The notes beneath the pieces were generated by a model, which worked only from the letters and a program-made list of their open reading frames with translations, was not told where the DNA came from and did no database searches. Positions 23,201 to 33,400 of a stretch of 64,000 nucleotides of DNA are shown here, in pieces; position 1 is the stretch's first letter, and every line of letters starts with the position of its first letter. The translations under genes were made by a program, and so were the position numbers. The DNA is from Nereocystis luetkeana (taxonomy: Eukaryota; Sar; Phaeophyceae; Laminariales; Laminariaceae): assembly GCA_031213475.1 (NCBI GenBank), contig JARUPZ010000019.1, positions 9,764,698-9,828,697 of the forward strand, read 5' to 3'.

Positions 23201-25578
23201 GGTCCGTCGGCATTAAATTTAGTGGTGACAATTCTGTTTCGTTGTCGTGGAAGAATCTATTATTGTATTTTGTACAAAATAATACCAGGTATACATCAGA
23301 TTCTGTGTGTTTTCGTGTGAGCTACGTGAGCTCCTCTTGATCGTCCTCGCCGGATACCTGTCCGAGCTTGAGGCCATTCCAACAGATAAAAGACTGCTAT
23401 TAATAGATGACTCCGGATCTGAATTATCACTAGGATGGAGAGATAAAAGAAGGGGAAAGAAAATAAACGGGGTGGCAAAAAAATGTTCGGCATTGCTATG
23501 GTACAACAGCGAATACCAAGTACTATAATTATTAAAAGTTGTGAAAAAATGGCCCATCACGTAAAGGGTTTGAAGTTTTCGGACAATAATATATATATTC
23601 TCTCTCCCCGACAGAGTTGGTTTCTGGGCATCTTTTTCTGACTGGGTTCACCCCCATTGGCGGAGAACTTGCATGCACGTGCAAGGCGCACGTATATTTA
23701 CAGTAGTACCACTTTTTTAAGGACGTTTTTGGGGCGCTCTCGAGGGAACCAAAAATACGTTTTTTTCGTCTTCTGTTTTTTTTTATCGGGGAAAGGACCA
23801 AATGCTACCTGACCGAGGAAGCTACAGTAGGTTAGTCAGCGTAACGAAGATAGCGCGGACCACGATATGTTAGCGTGGAGGCACGCGAAATCACGACGGC
23901 GGTCAGTCGAGGCCCCCAACAGGGGGCTTCGCGGTTATTACGTACAATGATTACGCATGGAAATACCAGGTATGGTACGTGAATAGTGACTTCCAAATAA
24001 CCAAGTACCAGGTACCTGGTGCGTACGAGTATACACAGCAGTAACTATGGTTTGACATTGATTGGCACTCCACATCGGTACCGAGGCAGTAAAATATACC
24101 AGGTACCTGGTACCAGTATGAAGTTTGGGCCATGAAATAATCAACTTTGCGTCTTGCAAGCTATAATAGCAAAAACATCACATATAAACTTGTTTCACCT
24201 CGTTCAGAGACAAAAGTATTCCCGCTTGGCAGCACTCAGATGGTAGCGGCAAGCAGGCGCCAGCAGGGACGGAAGTTTGCGTCGTCTCTAGTTCCTGAGG
24301 ATCCAAGCAGCGGCGTGCCAACAAGTCAACACGTACGTGATGCGCAAAAATTAAAATCGCAGAACTCGTCGTAGTAAACGACGCGTGCGTGCCGTGGGCA
24401 AACCAAACATGACAACATGACACCAGCCGTTTGGTCTGCCGGGCATCATCTCCAGTGAACAGAAAACCTGCACCGAGCTCCCAAGATACCGGTGTGTACG
24501 TACGCTATATACTACCTGGTATTAATAGTCAAGGACATACCTTCAGCTGGTGCCCCACGCCCTGAATAGGACATGCTTTATCCGCCACCGGCTTGGAACA
24601 CAAGAGGAGCTTCACGACTCGAAGGCAGTGGGCCAGGGATCCTCGCTTGACAGCAAGGCCAACGAGTGACCCCAGCACGTCTCCTTGCTGCTTGTCCGAC
24701 AAATCGTGCTCGCCGCTGAGCAACTCTTCCGCTGTAGACGTGATCGCTTCAACCACCCCGTCAGGGATTCCTCCTCCAGCAGCAGCAGCAGCAGCAGCAG
24801 CAACCCCAAGCCCACCGACACCGCTGTGGGCACCCTCCACTGCTGGGAGCTGATTACTTGAAGGATTTTGAGGAGAAAGTCGGTGCGGCGACAAAGATAG
24901 CATCTGCGTGTTGGATAACATCGACGGGACCTGTCTGATCAGCTTGAGCATTCCTGCGGTGTTCTTGTTCCGTCGAAGAGATCCAAGCAGGCGGAAAAAC
25001 AGCAAGATGCCAATCCGATCGCCGAGGTCCTGCTTCTTCTCGCCCTCGCCCGTCAACAGCAGCGCATTCAAGGAGGCCGGCCGACCATCGAAGGCATCCA
25101 CTAGATCGGCAGGAAGGATACCACACAGAGATTGGTCTTGATCTTCTCCCAGATACTTGAATTTCGAAAGCAGCACGATGGACAAATCTTGCAGTCGTTC
25201 AGGGAACGTTTGCGCATGATGATCATGGTAGGTGGGATCGTTGTGGCGAGAACAGAAGGGGTGCCCATCAGCTTCCACTCTCCTCGCGCTTTGGGCAAAG
25301 TCGATGTCCCAGCACATCCGGGAAAGTGTGGGGTGCGGCAGGGCCAGCTTCCCACATCGCAGGCACGCATTGCTTCCGTGGTAGGAATCCGTTCGACGAA
25401 ATGCCCGACGACACTCGCGAGACTTCGTCACCCCTATACCAATATCGGTATTTCCGAGTACGTCGGAACAGGACGCGAAGGCATCAGCCTCGACAGTGGA
25501 CGTTTTCAGGCGTTGTCCGAGTACACTGCGGTATAGAGGACGACAGCAGATGGAGAGATTTCCTCCACCAGTCTCCAT
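1..25578 (-). CDS. HERC1: HERC1-like giant E3 ubiquitin ligase, 3' partial, about 18 exons in window
   Basis: This is a multi-exon gene on the minus strand whose start codon is at 25576-25578 and which runs off the left edge. Exons read: 24541-25578, 20934-21293, 20430-20651, 19476-19839, 18869-19131, 18368-18556, 17047-18210, 15478-16734, 14796-15218, 13694-14070, 13003-13326, 11802-12057, 7559-11634, 6682-7250, 5881-6003 (or 6009), then less surely 2210-2287, about 1395-1997 and 1-335. Intron phase agrees at every junction from 25578 to 6682. The domain order, helical N-terminus, RCC1 repeats, SPRY, UBA, is that of HERC1, a very large ubiquitin ligase that in animals continues with WD40 repeats, a second RCC1 propeller and a HECT domain. 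Those are not in the window, so ligase activity is inferred from family order. More than 3,600 residues are encoded before the UBA ends, longer than the same part of human HERC1. Confidence 0.8.
336..1394. other. Intronic stretch with one inverted-repeat element
   Basis: No convincing exon was found here, although a minus-strand reading near 710-925 (ETEMYAEPDERS) could be a small exon of the HERC1-like gene. It holds the inverted-repeat element at 488-582. Confidence 0.4.
488..582. repeat. Inverted-repeat element, family B, copy 1
   Basis: Arms 488-524 and 544-582 are nearly perfect reverse complements, with a core AGTCCCGTTTTGGGGACAAA and a ~20-nt AT-rich loop. The same element recurs at 58030-58115. 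This is MITE-like, with no coding capacity. Confidence 0.75.
2665..2806. repeat. Degenerate minisatellite, unit 20-28 bp
   Basis: Five to six copies of a unit close to GGCTATTACCAGCATAGGTA, some with a 6-bp insertion (ACTGTA or ACAGTA) after AGGT. It lies in the 2288-5880 intron of the HERC1-like gene. Confidence 0.7.
3283..3391. mobile_element. Palindromic MITE, family A, copy 1
   Basis: Begins TATTACGGGGGACCATAG and ends with its reverse complement. The inverted arms are ~30 bp (TTAATAGGACC inside) around a ~50-bp AT-rich centre that includes AACCTATATATTT-like sequence. The outer TA on each side fits a TA target duplication, as in Tc1/mariner-type MITEs. Confidence 0.8.
4434..4542. mobile_element. 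Palindromic MITE, family A, copy 2
   Basis: Same ends as the copy at 3283 (TATTACGGGGGACCATAG, right end GGCCCCCCGTATTA), with substitutions in the arms and centre. Confidence 0.75.
4576..4785 (+). mobile_element. SINE-like body, 5'-truncated
   Basis: Shares GCGAGTCGACGAGGGAA and the downstream GATAAAAATG block with 22490, 50645 and 52912. It ends in a purine-rich tail with ATGGAAATAATGGATAGG and A-rich runs. The tRNA-like head seen at 52756 is missing. Confidence 0.55.
5112..5185 (+). tRNA. tRNA-Val(CAC): tRNA-Val (anticodon CAC)
   Basis: The cloverleaf can be drawn. Acceptor GCTCCGG pairs with CCGGAGT, with one G-T pair at the top. The A-box region is GGTCTAGCTGG, the anticodon arm TATGC-CTCACAC-GCATA gives anticodon CAC, and the T arm GCGGG-TTCGAGC-CCCGC contains the B-box GGTTCGAGCCC. 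The discriminator A is followed by a T-run that would stop RNA polymerase III. There is no intron. It lies on the opposite strand within a large intron of the HERC1-like gene. Confidence 0.88.
5258..5368. mobile_element. Palindromic MITE, family A, copy 3
   Basis: Starts TATTACGGGGGACCATAG and ends GGTCCCACGTAATA; the right arm carries several changes. It lies 73 bp downstream of the tRNA-Val gene. Confidence 0.75.
5881..7250 (-). CDS. HERC1: HERC1-like exons 14-15: end of SPRY and UBA domain
   Basis: Exon 6682-7250 finishes SPRY (SLNGHDLGVAFVGVD, YPAASMN) and enters a UBA domain: LVETLIGMGFPIEWAIRAAE, with the family's MGF turn. The third UBA helix is in the next exon (about 6003-5881): SESDATAWIIDRLEIENTK. 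HERC1 carries a similar long-looped UBA between SPRY and the WD40 repeats, which supports the assignment. UBA domains bind ubiquitin. The donor at 6682 (GAATT|GTCTAT) is weak and the acceptor may be at 6003 or 6009; both keep phase. Exon 15 ends TCAG|GTATGT. Confidence 0.7.
6178..6425. repeat. Degenerate minisatellite, unit about 28-30 bp
   Basis: About eight units built on TTTGCAATCCCATTTGTGAT, drifting toward the right end. It is AT-rich and lies in the HERC1-like intron between the two UBA exons. Confidence 0.75.
7559..11634 (-). CDS. HERC1: HERC1-like exon 13: ConA/LamG-like region and start of SPRY
   Basis: This 4,076-nt exon (about 1,358 residues) is open throughout, from acceptor CCACCAG|GTGCGT to donor TTTCAG|GTAAAG. 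Around its residues 330-640 it looks like a concanavalin A-like/LamG sandwich: FPLATTLTFPGPL, TSSFWVLAPE, DGFYVEMILEKHHRYR, then RWTHVCCAYSS followed by VTIAFDGVVVAEHVF. Its last ~110 residues are a SPRY domain (WLSHVGVGSGSTRGRWYYEV, LMQLGWAG, GDHMHSWAFDGFRQKRW, WRAGDVVGVFLD). SPRY is completed by the next exon, joined as MRF|SLNGHDLGVAFVGVD. SPRY and ConA-like folds usually bind proteins or glycans. Acceptor placement at 11634 rather than 11607 is a judgement; both keep the frame. Confidence 0.78.
11802..18210 (-). CDS. HERC1: HERC1-like exons 7-12: long helical linker
   Basis: Exons 17047-18210 (388 residues), 15478-16734 (419), 14796-15218 (141), 13694-14070, 13003-13326 and 11802-12057 form one open frame between the RCC1 repeats and the large SPRY exon. 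Exon 8 opens with VEAAEAFNAGFSVFFPSNLARIRLL. Most of it looks alpha-helical with low-complexity Ser/Gly/Glu stretches, as in the poorly conserved middle of HERC1. The junction 13694 to 13326 works in phase only if the donor is GC rather than GT (AG|GCAAGT). The next junction, ATGCG|GTGAGT to GCGCAG|G, is phase 2 on both sides. No catalytic motif is visible in this part. Confidence 0.7.
13327..13693 (-). other. GC-AG intron of the HERC1-like gene
   Basis: The donor reads CCAG|GCAAGTAG, a perfect GC-donor consensus, and the acceptor CTCTCCAG|A. The flanking reading frames, phase 2 out of exon 13694-14070 and one base into exon 13003-13326, join only with this donor. The nearby GT candidates (GTAGAG three bases downstream, GTGACC) are in phase 0 and fail. 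Confidence 0.65.
18368..21293 (-). CDS. HERC1: HERC1-like exons 2-6: RCC1 propeller (RLD1)
   Basis: Five exons (20934-21293, 20430-20651, 19476-19839, 18869-19131, 18368-18556) encode RCC1 repeats. Blade signatures seen are DSYNAALTVDGELLTW, IACGHKHTLALLETGQ|VFSWGSGRNGQLGLG, FCGVFHSMAICSLGAPYAWG, LAGGLDHTLAL, WYHCMAVTDDGALFSWGSG and CSAATTADGRLFKWGLNSKG. Joining 20934 to 20651 recreates the canonical GQVFSWGSG strand across the intron, and 19476 to 19131 gives GDVEPRHSP in phase 1/2, so these borders are well supported. The acceptor at 19839 has a poor pyrimidine tract, but the joined DTLCPRNIEGL is a typical repeat linker. Exon 18368-18556 has no methionine but is fully open in phase. RLD1 in HERC1 binds ARF/Rab-type GTPases; that role here is inference. 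Confidence 0.8.
22549..22657. mobile_element. Palindromic MITE, family A, copy 4
   Basis: One of the best-preserved copies: TATTACGGGGGACCATAG to CTATGGTCCCCCGTAATA. It directly follows a SINE-like fragment (GCGAGTCGACAAGGGAAGAA near 22485). Confidence 0.85.
22822..23190. mobile_element. tRNA-headed SINE-like element with inverted termini
   Basis: The left end (about 22822-22861) is the reverse complement of a tRNA-type head, GACTGAGTAGCTCAGTGGTC. The head then follows directly (22862-22907) and occurs again at about 23142-23188. An A-box (TAGCTCAGTGG) and a perfect B-box (GGTTCGAGTCC at 22917-22927) are present, but no anticodon arm folds. The outer edges TTCGTTTATAAAGGATAGA and TCTATCCTTTATAAACGAA form inverted termini. 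Confidence 0.6.
23340..23482 (+). repeat. SINE-like tail fragment
   Basis: Resembles the 3' part of the 52756 element: GGATCTGAATTATCACTAGG, then AGATAAAAGAAGGGGAAAGA, then an A-run. No head is seen. Confidence 0.4.
24541..25578 (-). CDS. HERC1: HERC1-like exon 1: N-terminal helical region
   Basis: The first exon codes for 346 residues from ATG at 25578 (context AAGACATGG) and ends AAG|GTATGT in phase 0. The segment near residues 315-340 (LGSLVGLAVKRGSLAHCL) resembles the pre-RCC1 helical region of HERC1, where a similar AAQRGSL motif precedes the propeller. A GCA/GCC tract near 24775-24802 gives a run of eight alanines, followed by glycines. A cysteine/histidine-bearing segment lies near residues 70-115, but I cannot assign a zinc-finger family to it. 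The following intron (24540-21294) is 3.2 kb and full of repeats. An upstream non-coding exon cannot be excluded. Confidence 0.7.
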
Positions 25579-27432
25579 GTCTTCGCATGGCGAGTTTACT
25601 CGGTATCGATCAGCAGCAGCGGCGTGTTGAAATATCTCCTAGTTGAGGTGAGGTAAGGGCCGAGCGGCGATCGAAAGATCGAAAAGATCGCGAGCAAAAA
25701 GTGCGCACTTTTTGGCGGTTTCAAAACGGGTTGCTCGGTTTCAAATTTCACCGTTTCACGAGAAAGATAGTCGAACCCGTCGAACCCTTGTCGACCTAAA
25801 CAAACATGAAACTGTAGGGGAAATATATGTATGAGTAGACTCGTTCGTTGCACTGCCGTACGATGCACGATGTGCCTACTAAAGGGAGTAAAAACAGGAG
25901 GGGGCTCCTGTTGTAGGATATTACGTACAACAGTACCAGGTATTATAGTACACACCCAGCCCTGGCATTTTGTCTACTGCTGTATGTAGTCTACTATTAT
26001 ACCAGTACTACTATTTAATACCAGGTACCTGGTATTTAATACTGCTGCTGCTTACTGAACAAAAAAAACTGGTCGAACCTCAACAACAAAAAAACTGCCG
26101 AGATCGGACGGATCGTTTGGAGATCGGAGTGAACACAGAGTATGTCATATTCTGCATGTTAGGCGGGGAAAGGATCGAGAGGTCCTGTTTGTTGTGAATC
26201 GCCATACCTGGTACCCATGATTAAATAGATACCCTGGTACCTGGTATCAATCATCGGTCGAACCTCAACCACTACGACTTCAAAAGTATAGTTTGAACTT
26301 TGGCGAACGAGCATGTGTACTGACCTACCAGGTACTAAATATCATTTCTCCCAGATTGTAATGGGGCCTCTCAGATCATCACCTTCTTCGTGGCTGTGGC
26401 GTCGAGAGGGGTATGACAAAGGGATGACCCGCAGACGTGTACCACATTGGTGCGACAAAACATCACGAAGTACGCGCGCGACCGACAGCAGTGGTATATT
26501 TCAGTCTCCTCTGAAAACAAAGACCGTATCTATATACGCAATCCCCCGACACCCCGGGCCCCGACACACCCCGAGCCAGGTTGGACTACTGTACAGCTGT
26601 GTAACGATTGCAGTAGTAGTGATAAACAGTTTATATGTCATTTCCATCGCCGAAGTCGCGCCCTATTCTACAGCCGCCAGAAAAAGCTATAGGTGGAAGG
26701 AGTACGCTGTCAGAAAAACAGGGTAAAGCGAAGGCACGTTCAAGAGGGATCCTGGAACAACAGCTCCTATTTCTACCTCGTATTCATATATCTGGTGGCA
26801 AGGAGGAAATTCGTGTCAAGTGCGGTACGTAGTGCGCTACAGTGCATTACGTACAGCAATAATAAATGTATTTGCCCAGCTTCTTCGTGTTCACGTGGGT
26901 ACGTGGGGATCGGTAACAACGCGTCCAAGTGTTACGGTGTTTTTGAGCTTGGAACTATTCGGCAAGTGGTCAGCACGAAAGGGATCTTGCACTTGTGTAC
27001 AATGAGACAATGAGGCGGCACTATCTAGGAAAACGGGACCCGGAATCCTTTACGCGTTGAGGTCTCAAAAATGTCTACTCACGCACGTTGTCTTATTAAC
27101 GGAACGCAAACCTTCCGCTTGCGCACGCCACAGCAAACGGATAAAACACTACAACAGCCACCCACGGATAGACGGGCAGACGCAGCGACACCAACACTAA
27201 TAATACGACAGGTTCCAACGGATATCAACGACACCATCTAAAGCTTATTTCTCGCCCCCTGCTCCGTCCCGGCATTCTGGATGCGAGAGTCTATGGTCAT
27301 ACAACTGCGGTCAAGCATGAGATTGAGTACAGTACCCCCCCCCCCCCCCAAATGATCTCTCCAGGATGACGGGTATGCTGGCCACATATTAACCCCTGCT
27401 CATAATCCCCACAGCACGACCACCAGGTATTG
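25579..27432. other. Intergenic region upstream of the HERC1-like gene
   Basis: 1.85 kb between the HERC1-like start codon and the 3' end of the next minus-strand gene. It contains several CAGGTACCTG palindromes (26018-26034, 26231-26247) and part of the C-tract repeat (27256-27350). The HERC1-like promoter should lie near 25580-25900, but I see no clear core element. Confidence 0.5.
27256..27350 (+). repeat. Dispersed C-tract-ended repeat, copy 1
   Basis: Shares GCTCCGTCCCGGCATT, GGATGCGAGAGTCTATGGTC and a terminal run of C with 40291-40390 and 45842-45945. Confidence 0.65.
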
Positions 27433-30400
27433 TTACGCCCCTTTCTCCGGTATTCGTCCACCATCTGGACCGAGGCATCCTGCCCCCTCTACCCGCACAT
27501 TTTCAGTGTCGGTGGATGATTCGGGGTCTGGTGGCCAGGGCAGAGTCTCTTCCTCCGCCGCAAGGGCTGAACCTAGTTTATTGCCGTCGTATAGCACATC
27601 GACTCGCCACGGCACAATTCCCAGCCAGAGCTTCAACGACTCCGCAACGGCTACATAGTTTTTTGCAAGCTCTAGCCGCCTCCAGTACTGGCGCGTTCGA
27701 ATAAGCTCGACAGGCAGAGCTGTTGGGACCGGGCTAGGCGTGGCAAGTGAAACCTCCTGCCCGGCGGTCTGGTCGTCGTCTTCCAACATTGTAGCAGCGC
27801 CTTTGTTTTGTGGAGCGGATCGATGCCTCTCAGAGAAGAATACCTGTTGTGGCGGTGATGCGGTTTGGCATCAGAAACAAGTTTGTAATGTTACAGGAAG
27901 CGACAGCACTTTCAGTACGAAATTCGGATTAATTATTTTTGGGTCGACTTATGAACGAAACGTAAGAACACCACAATAATATATGTGGTACTCAATAGTG
28001 TAGGACGCATGAGAATAGGAACCTGGGCCAATGTAAGAGTGGCTTAGGTGGTGCCGATGCAGGAAATGGCTACCTATCATAACGCCTCCGCGGGGGACTA
28101 CCGGGCGACATCGCCAACCTTAGAACCTCTATGCGACTTGATTTCACTTGATGATAGTATAGAAAGAAAAACTGAGGGCGAAAAACGAAGATGACAGCAT
28201 CTTCCACTGCTTGGTTGGGGGGAGGTGGTAGATATTAGCAACCGCACTCTAGAAGTGAAAGGAGGGGCCGCACGGCATGGTCGGCGCAGCAAGAGAATGC
28301 TCATGCTTGCTGGGCGCTCTCACGACAGTAGACGGTTCGTGAGGCTTCACCTGCCATAATTTTGGTGGCTTCTTCTACCGGAGCTTCTGATAGGGTTAAT
28401 GCTGGTGGAAGGTGTCAAGCCAAGAAGTTTCTGCGACGGTTCAAATGGCGCACGGATTACGACATTGGCTTACTTGACGCTTTCAAAACCAGGCACGAGG
28501 TGCCGGGTCTCCAGGGTATCACCGAGCGGAATACAGTATTGCACAGTTTTTGCTCTTTATGTACTGTTCGTCGATGAAAACATCGGTTTGTTTGTGCTGC
28601 TCACCTCCAGCAGCTCCTTCCTCCTCTGCAGCATACCCACAATCTCGACTACGCCTCGGATAGCTGCCCATAATATGCCGAGCCTGGTCAAAGTGGCAGC
28701 GTACTGCCCAATATTCAAGTCTTCCCCACGTTTCTTGTTAAACCTGTTTCGTCATCATCGAGCGCCATTATCAAGAGAAGGGACGATTGATCATACCTAG
28801 TTTTTCTCCTTTCCCCCTACGAATGTGATAGGGAGGCTTCACATATGCTCGGGCCTGATACTTTTATCCACTACCGACAACACAGACGACGCCATCAAGA
28901 TACTCACCTTTCCCGCTCTATCTTCGAACACCCTAGCAGCGCACCAGCAGACACAACAAAATGCTGGGCTTCCCGAAAGCAAGCTTCGAGATGTTCCCTC
29001 GTGCTGTTGTCTGTGACAGCTGCACAGAGTTTGCCTCCTAGGGACGCCTCGATCTTATCCGCGACCCCGCGAAGACGCCTGGTGTCTACCTTTGTTACGT
29101 GATCGCACAACGATCAGGTGAGGCGTGCATTGCATGAAAACACAAAAAATTCAATGATATCCTTTGTGCATTTCGACGACGCCAGAAAAGGCAGGGAAGT
29201 GACATTGTCGCGATCAACCTTGCGCGCGGCTGATTCGCTATAACCGAAAACTGCTGGACATGGAGATGCCCGAGAAAAAATTCCGTAGGGGACTGCAAAC
29301 TATGATGAAGCAAAGGCTGACATTCCGAAAACAAGATGGAATAAAAACGGGTGGTCTCACCCAATCAGCCTGAAATCCGCGAAATATCCTTTTCACCTCT
29401 TTCCAATCCATTTCCACCGGGTGGTCTGCATCCGCACCAACACAGTTCCGCCGATTCCGCTTTTCACGCTGGCAATCGCGAGTGCTGGCCCTTGCTCCAG
29501 GGATCGCAAACGTGCCGCCCCTGTCTCTCTCCTCGTTCGACTCCACATTGCACGATGCAGGGCTTGCAGCGTGACGTTCACTGGCACCCTCGGCGTAGAC
29601 AGCAGACGACGGATCCCACACGCGTGCCCTCCGCGACCTCTCCGCGTAGCCCCTGTGAGCGTAGGTGTCGTGGAGTGACATTGTAGCAGGCGGGGCATCC
29701 GGATAAAGACAAACGCGGGAGGGTGATGAACCATCGGAAAACAAACGTCGACACGAAGGCATGGCCGACAGCTGAAATATATCCATGGGAGAGGGATGAG
29801 CAGAGGGAAGTGACATACCGCGATCTTCTGCTCCCCTTTCTACCAAAGCGGGGAGAACACATTTTGAGGAGTCTATCAGTCTGCACCATGCAAGTGCCGT
29901 AGTTTTGGCTGCTGTTGGTTTGGTATTTTCCGGCAACTGCTGTGTACCAAGCGAAAGGAAAGCAGTCCAACTCTCCAACACCCTCGCTGTCACGACTAAT
30001 CAACAAACCTGAACACAGTATGCCTCTGATGAATCCGGTTCCAAGTGCTGGCGAGCAAACGGTCTTCCAGATCTACAAGGGTAACCCCGCCCCCCCCCTC
30101 TCCCCCCCGGCTCAAACGCCTGATATCTCCTCCGTTCTTGCATTCGGAGTCGACGATATGCGTGCTGCACACGCGCACAGCGCTCGCTGCCCCCCCCACA
30201 TCGCCCCATTTGGCCGGGTTATTCTCACGCGCAGCGACGACCGTTTCGGTGGCCATCTTTGGCGAAGATTTATCTCGCCGACGAGAGAGGTAGGACGAAC
30301 CAGATTTCATCGGCCTCGACGGCCAGGTGGAGCCCTCGTGTGCCAAGTCCGACGGTGGCGTGCACAACCGCGCCCAGAGCACCTTGACCCCGGGTCCGCT

Positions 30401-33400
30401 TCGCACGTTGAGATCCAAGGATTGGTTGCTCGTACTGCATTCCTGCCCTCGTTCGTGCGCAAAGTCTGCAGACGATCTTCCGCCAATCCCGTCCACGCTC
30501 TCGGGAGCGTTGGTAGCCCCAGAAGCAGTGGAAGGTCTTTGCGGAGGGGCGCGACATTGACTTTGGGTTTGTGGCGCGGCTGAGTGGGGCCTCTTGGCGT
30601 TACTTCTTGTGAAAGGCCGATCGCAACTCGACGGCGGACCCATCATCGCTGAACAGACACGCTGGTGCCTTCCGCGGCGGGTACCTCCGGCAACATCGTG
30701 AGGTGGGGTGTCAGTGAACGGCCCAGGGCTGCGACGAGCTTGCCCCGACGGCCGCGTTGGTCTGAGAGTGGGCTCAAAACGTCGGAACGGCTCGTTGCTG
30801 TAGGCAGAAAATACGTTGTGCAAAGGCGTGTCCGGCGATTGCGCCGCCAACACACGCCTGGCGCGAGGGCTGATGATATCTATGAACGGTTTCCGTCGAT
30901 GCGAGGGGGCTGTGTGCGGTCTCTCTCTCCCCCCCCCTCTCCCTCCTCCTCCCCCGCCTGATCCATGGGTTCGCCGTGGCTTTTCACTTTCTTGCGCTGT
31001 GGCATCTTCATTCTCTCCGGCCAAGGTGCTCGCTTTCTCCTCCGAGGCGGATCGGGCAGGCGGTCGGCGATCCCGCGGAACAAACGCCTGCCATGGCTCA
31101 TGTGCGATATGCCTGCCGCCAGGCCTCCACGGGCAAACCACTTTTTGGTTGTCGGCTGCTATCTCGGCAACCAGCTGCTTCCGGTGCCTTTGGATTTTCC
31201 TTAAGCTGTCTGTATTATGCCGCCAGCTATCGGGAAGACACTCCGCGCCTTTTCCGAGGGAATCAACGACCTGCTTTTCGAATCGGGAGGGGCATTGAAG
31301 AGGCTCAAGTGGTCGCAATGATAATTCGTGGCACCATGGGTGATTTAAAGAGGCTGCTGTTGCTGTTTATAGGTATGACGTCACGGAAGTGGAGATCGAG
31401 GGGTTCGCTGTAAGCAATGCCTACCAACAGGCCCGTGCGTTTGACTTGCGCTTTACAGAAGCTGAATGAGAGTCGGGACGGCAAATTAGGGTTACAGAGG
31501 AGGGCAGGCGAATCATGATTAAAATTGCGATTCTATCTGGGTCAAGACGTTCTACGGGCCAAGACGTTTGGCGTAAGTTTTTGTGACGCTTTATTGCTTC
31601 GCGAGTCCCGTCGGAAGCCTGACTCTTCGTGTACACATCCGTCACCGTTCGGTTGAGTGACGCCTAGCTCTACCAGCGTTGCAGTGCCACACACCGGTTC
31701 TTAATTCGATGATCTCTTCGCGGCTCAATGCGAGCGCATATTCAGGGAAGTTCGATCGAAGCCTGGTTGCCTAACGCACCCCACCTGGTCGGTTTCTTCC
31801 TCGTCCAAATTCGCGACATTTTCCATCAGTGCTTTGTCCTTGCCCCTGACCTGAGCCTGCGAGTGCGGCAGCGGGGTGAAGTCAGAAGTGCTCAAACGCA
31901 GGGTGTAATACAACGAACCCGTTAGGAGGCAAACACTAAATGCACACATCATTTTACGTCGTTGTCGCCATGCTATCTTGATTCCCCCTACATTGGTCTA
32001 TCCGCCTTGCCCCTGCGGTAATGTGGTCGCATGTGAAGTGGTTCAAGATTTTCCAGCCAGCGACTATTCTGGTCCGAACCGTACCCGACAAGGTAGCCTT
32101 TTTTGTATCTATCGTTCTGTGAGATTTAGTGCACAATACTTCAAATTTGCTCGCTTGTCACTGTTAGAGTTTTTTTTTTATAGTTGGTCTTGAAAACGGC
32201 AGCAACGTTGATCCGACCATTCTTCAGCACCTCAACAGAGCGGGCGAATTTATCGCGGAGCTTTTTGGGACTCTCCATTGGCTGTGCCGTAGTCGAATTT
32301 CGCCTCCTGAGGTCGCTCTCTCGGGCGACGCCCCCCTTCTGTCTGTATACTCCTGACCCGTCCGAGCTGCAGGCGGCTTGTTCTTCGATGCCTTGGAGGA
32401 TAGCCGGATCGGTATTTCTGAGCGCGTTCTGCAAGTCTTCATCTTTCTTGGAAATAGCAGCCACGAAGTCGTCGTGTGCTACCCGAAACCGCTGCATAGC
32501 CTTGAAACCGTACCTGTAGAGAAGCGGAAAAGGGCATTTTTGCAACAAGGATTGCTGATGGCCCGCGTCGGAATAAACGCTCCCCCCGTTCCCGTTTCCA
32601 GTATACCTGGTACAACTTTATTCATCTCGGGGCGCTTCAAATAGCATCGGTTTACACCCCTCCCTTTGTATGGGTACTTTTTGTTCGAAACCCTACTGCA
32701 ATTCTAATCACAATAGACCTTTCGAGGAGCAGCCCCGAAGGTCGATTTACAAACGTTGCATACAAAATTCCTTCAAAAGCACGACAGCTGCTATGCAACC
32801 TTAGTTCGTCTCTGCGCGATCGATGCTTTGGTCCCTGTCGATATTCTCTTTCCAGTCGTGGTTACAACTTTTGCGTCAGGTTCGACAACATAGTGATTGA
32901 TGGTCTACCGTCACTTCGTTGCATCTCCATTTCGACAAATTTCCCAGGCGTGATCGGGGTGAGGTTTACGGTTAGGGTTTAAAGTCAAGCAACTTCAACC
33001 ATTTTCTCGAGGCGGGGCCGGGATCTATACAGTACAGCCCTCGCTCTTTCGATGGAAGATCTTCGATACACGTTGAAAACACGTTGAGAACATGCTACAC
33101 GCGACTCACGTGCGCGTCCTTTCTTTCTGCTCTTCGGTCCGGTGGAGCTCGTTTGAAACCGGTACGCCTCCTTCCTGAATGGCCCTACCGTCGGTGTCGT
33201 ACGCCCCCGGGTAGCGCTGCTCCGCGTTTATGAAGTCCAATTTCGCTTGTCCCTGAGACAAAACGAACACCAAGCCATGAACAGGTCAAAATGGCCCCGC
33301 AATCATCGTTCATGGTCGGGGTGGCGTGGGCATGATAGTACTCATAATACTGCTACTTTTGGGTAGCTTGAAAATGTGTGTGATAATGTTCATACGTCTG

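Larger units (their letters stand above)
21294..24540. other. 3.2-kb first coding intron of the HERC1-like gene
   Basis: Repeat-rich. It holds the SINE-like fragment near 22490, MITE copy 4, the tRNA-headed inverted element at 22822-23190, a SINE-like tail near 23340-23482 and CAGGTACCTG palindromes near 24006 and 24098. 21340-22480 shows nothing recognisable. Confidence 0.6.
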
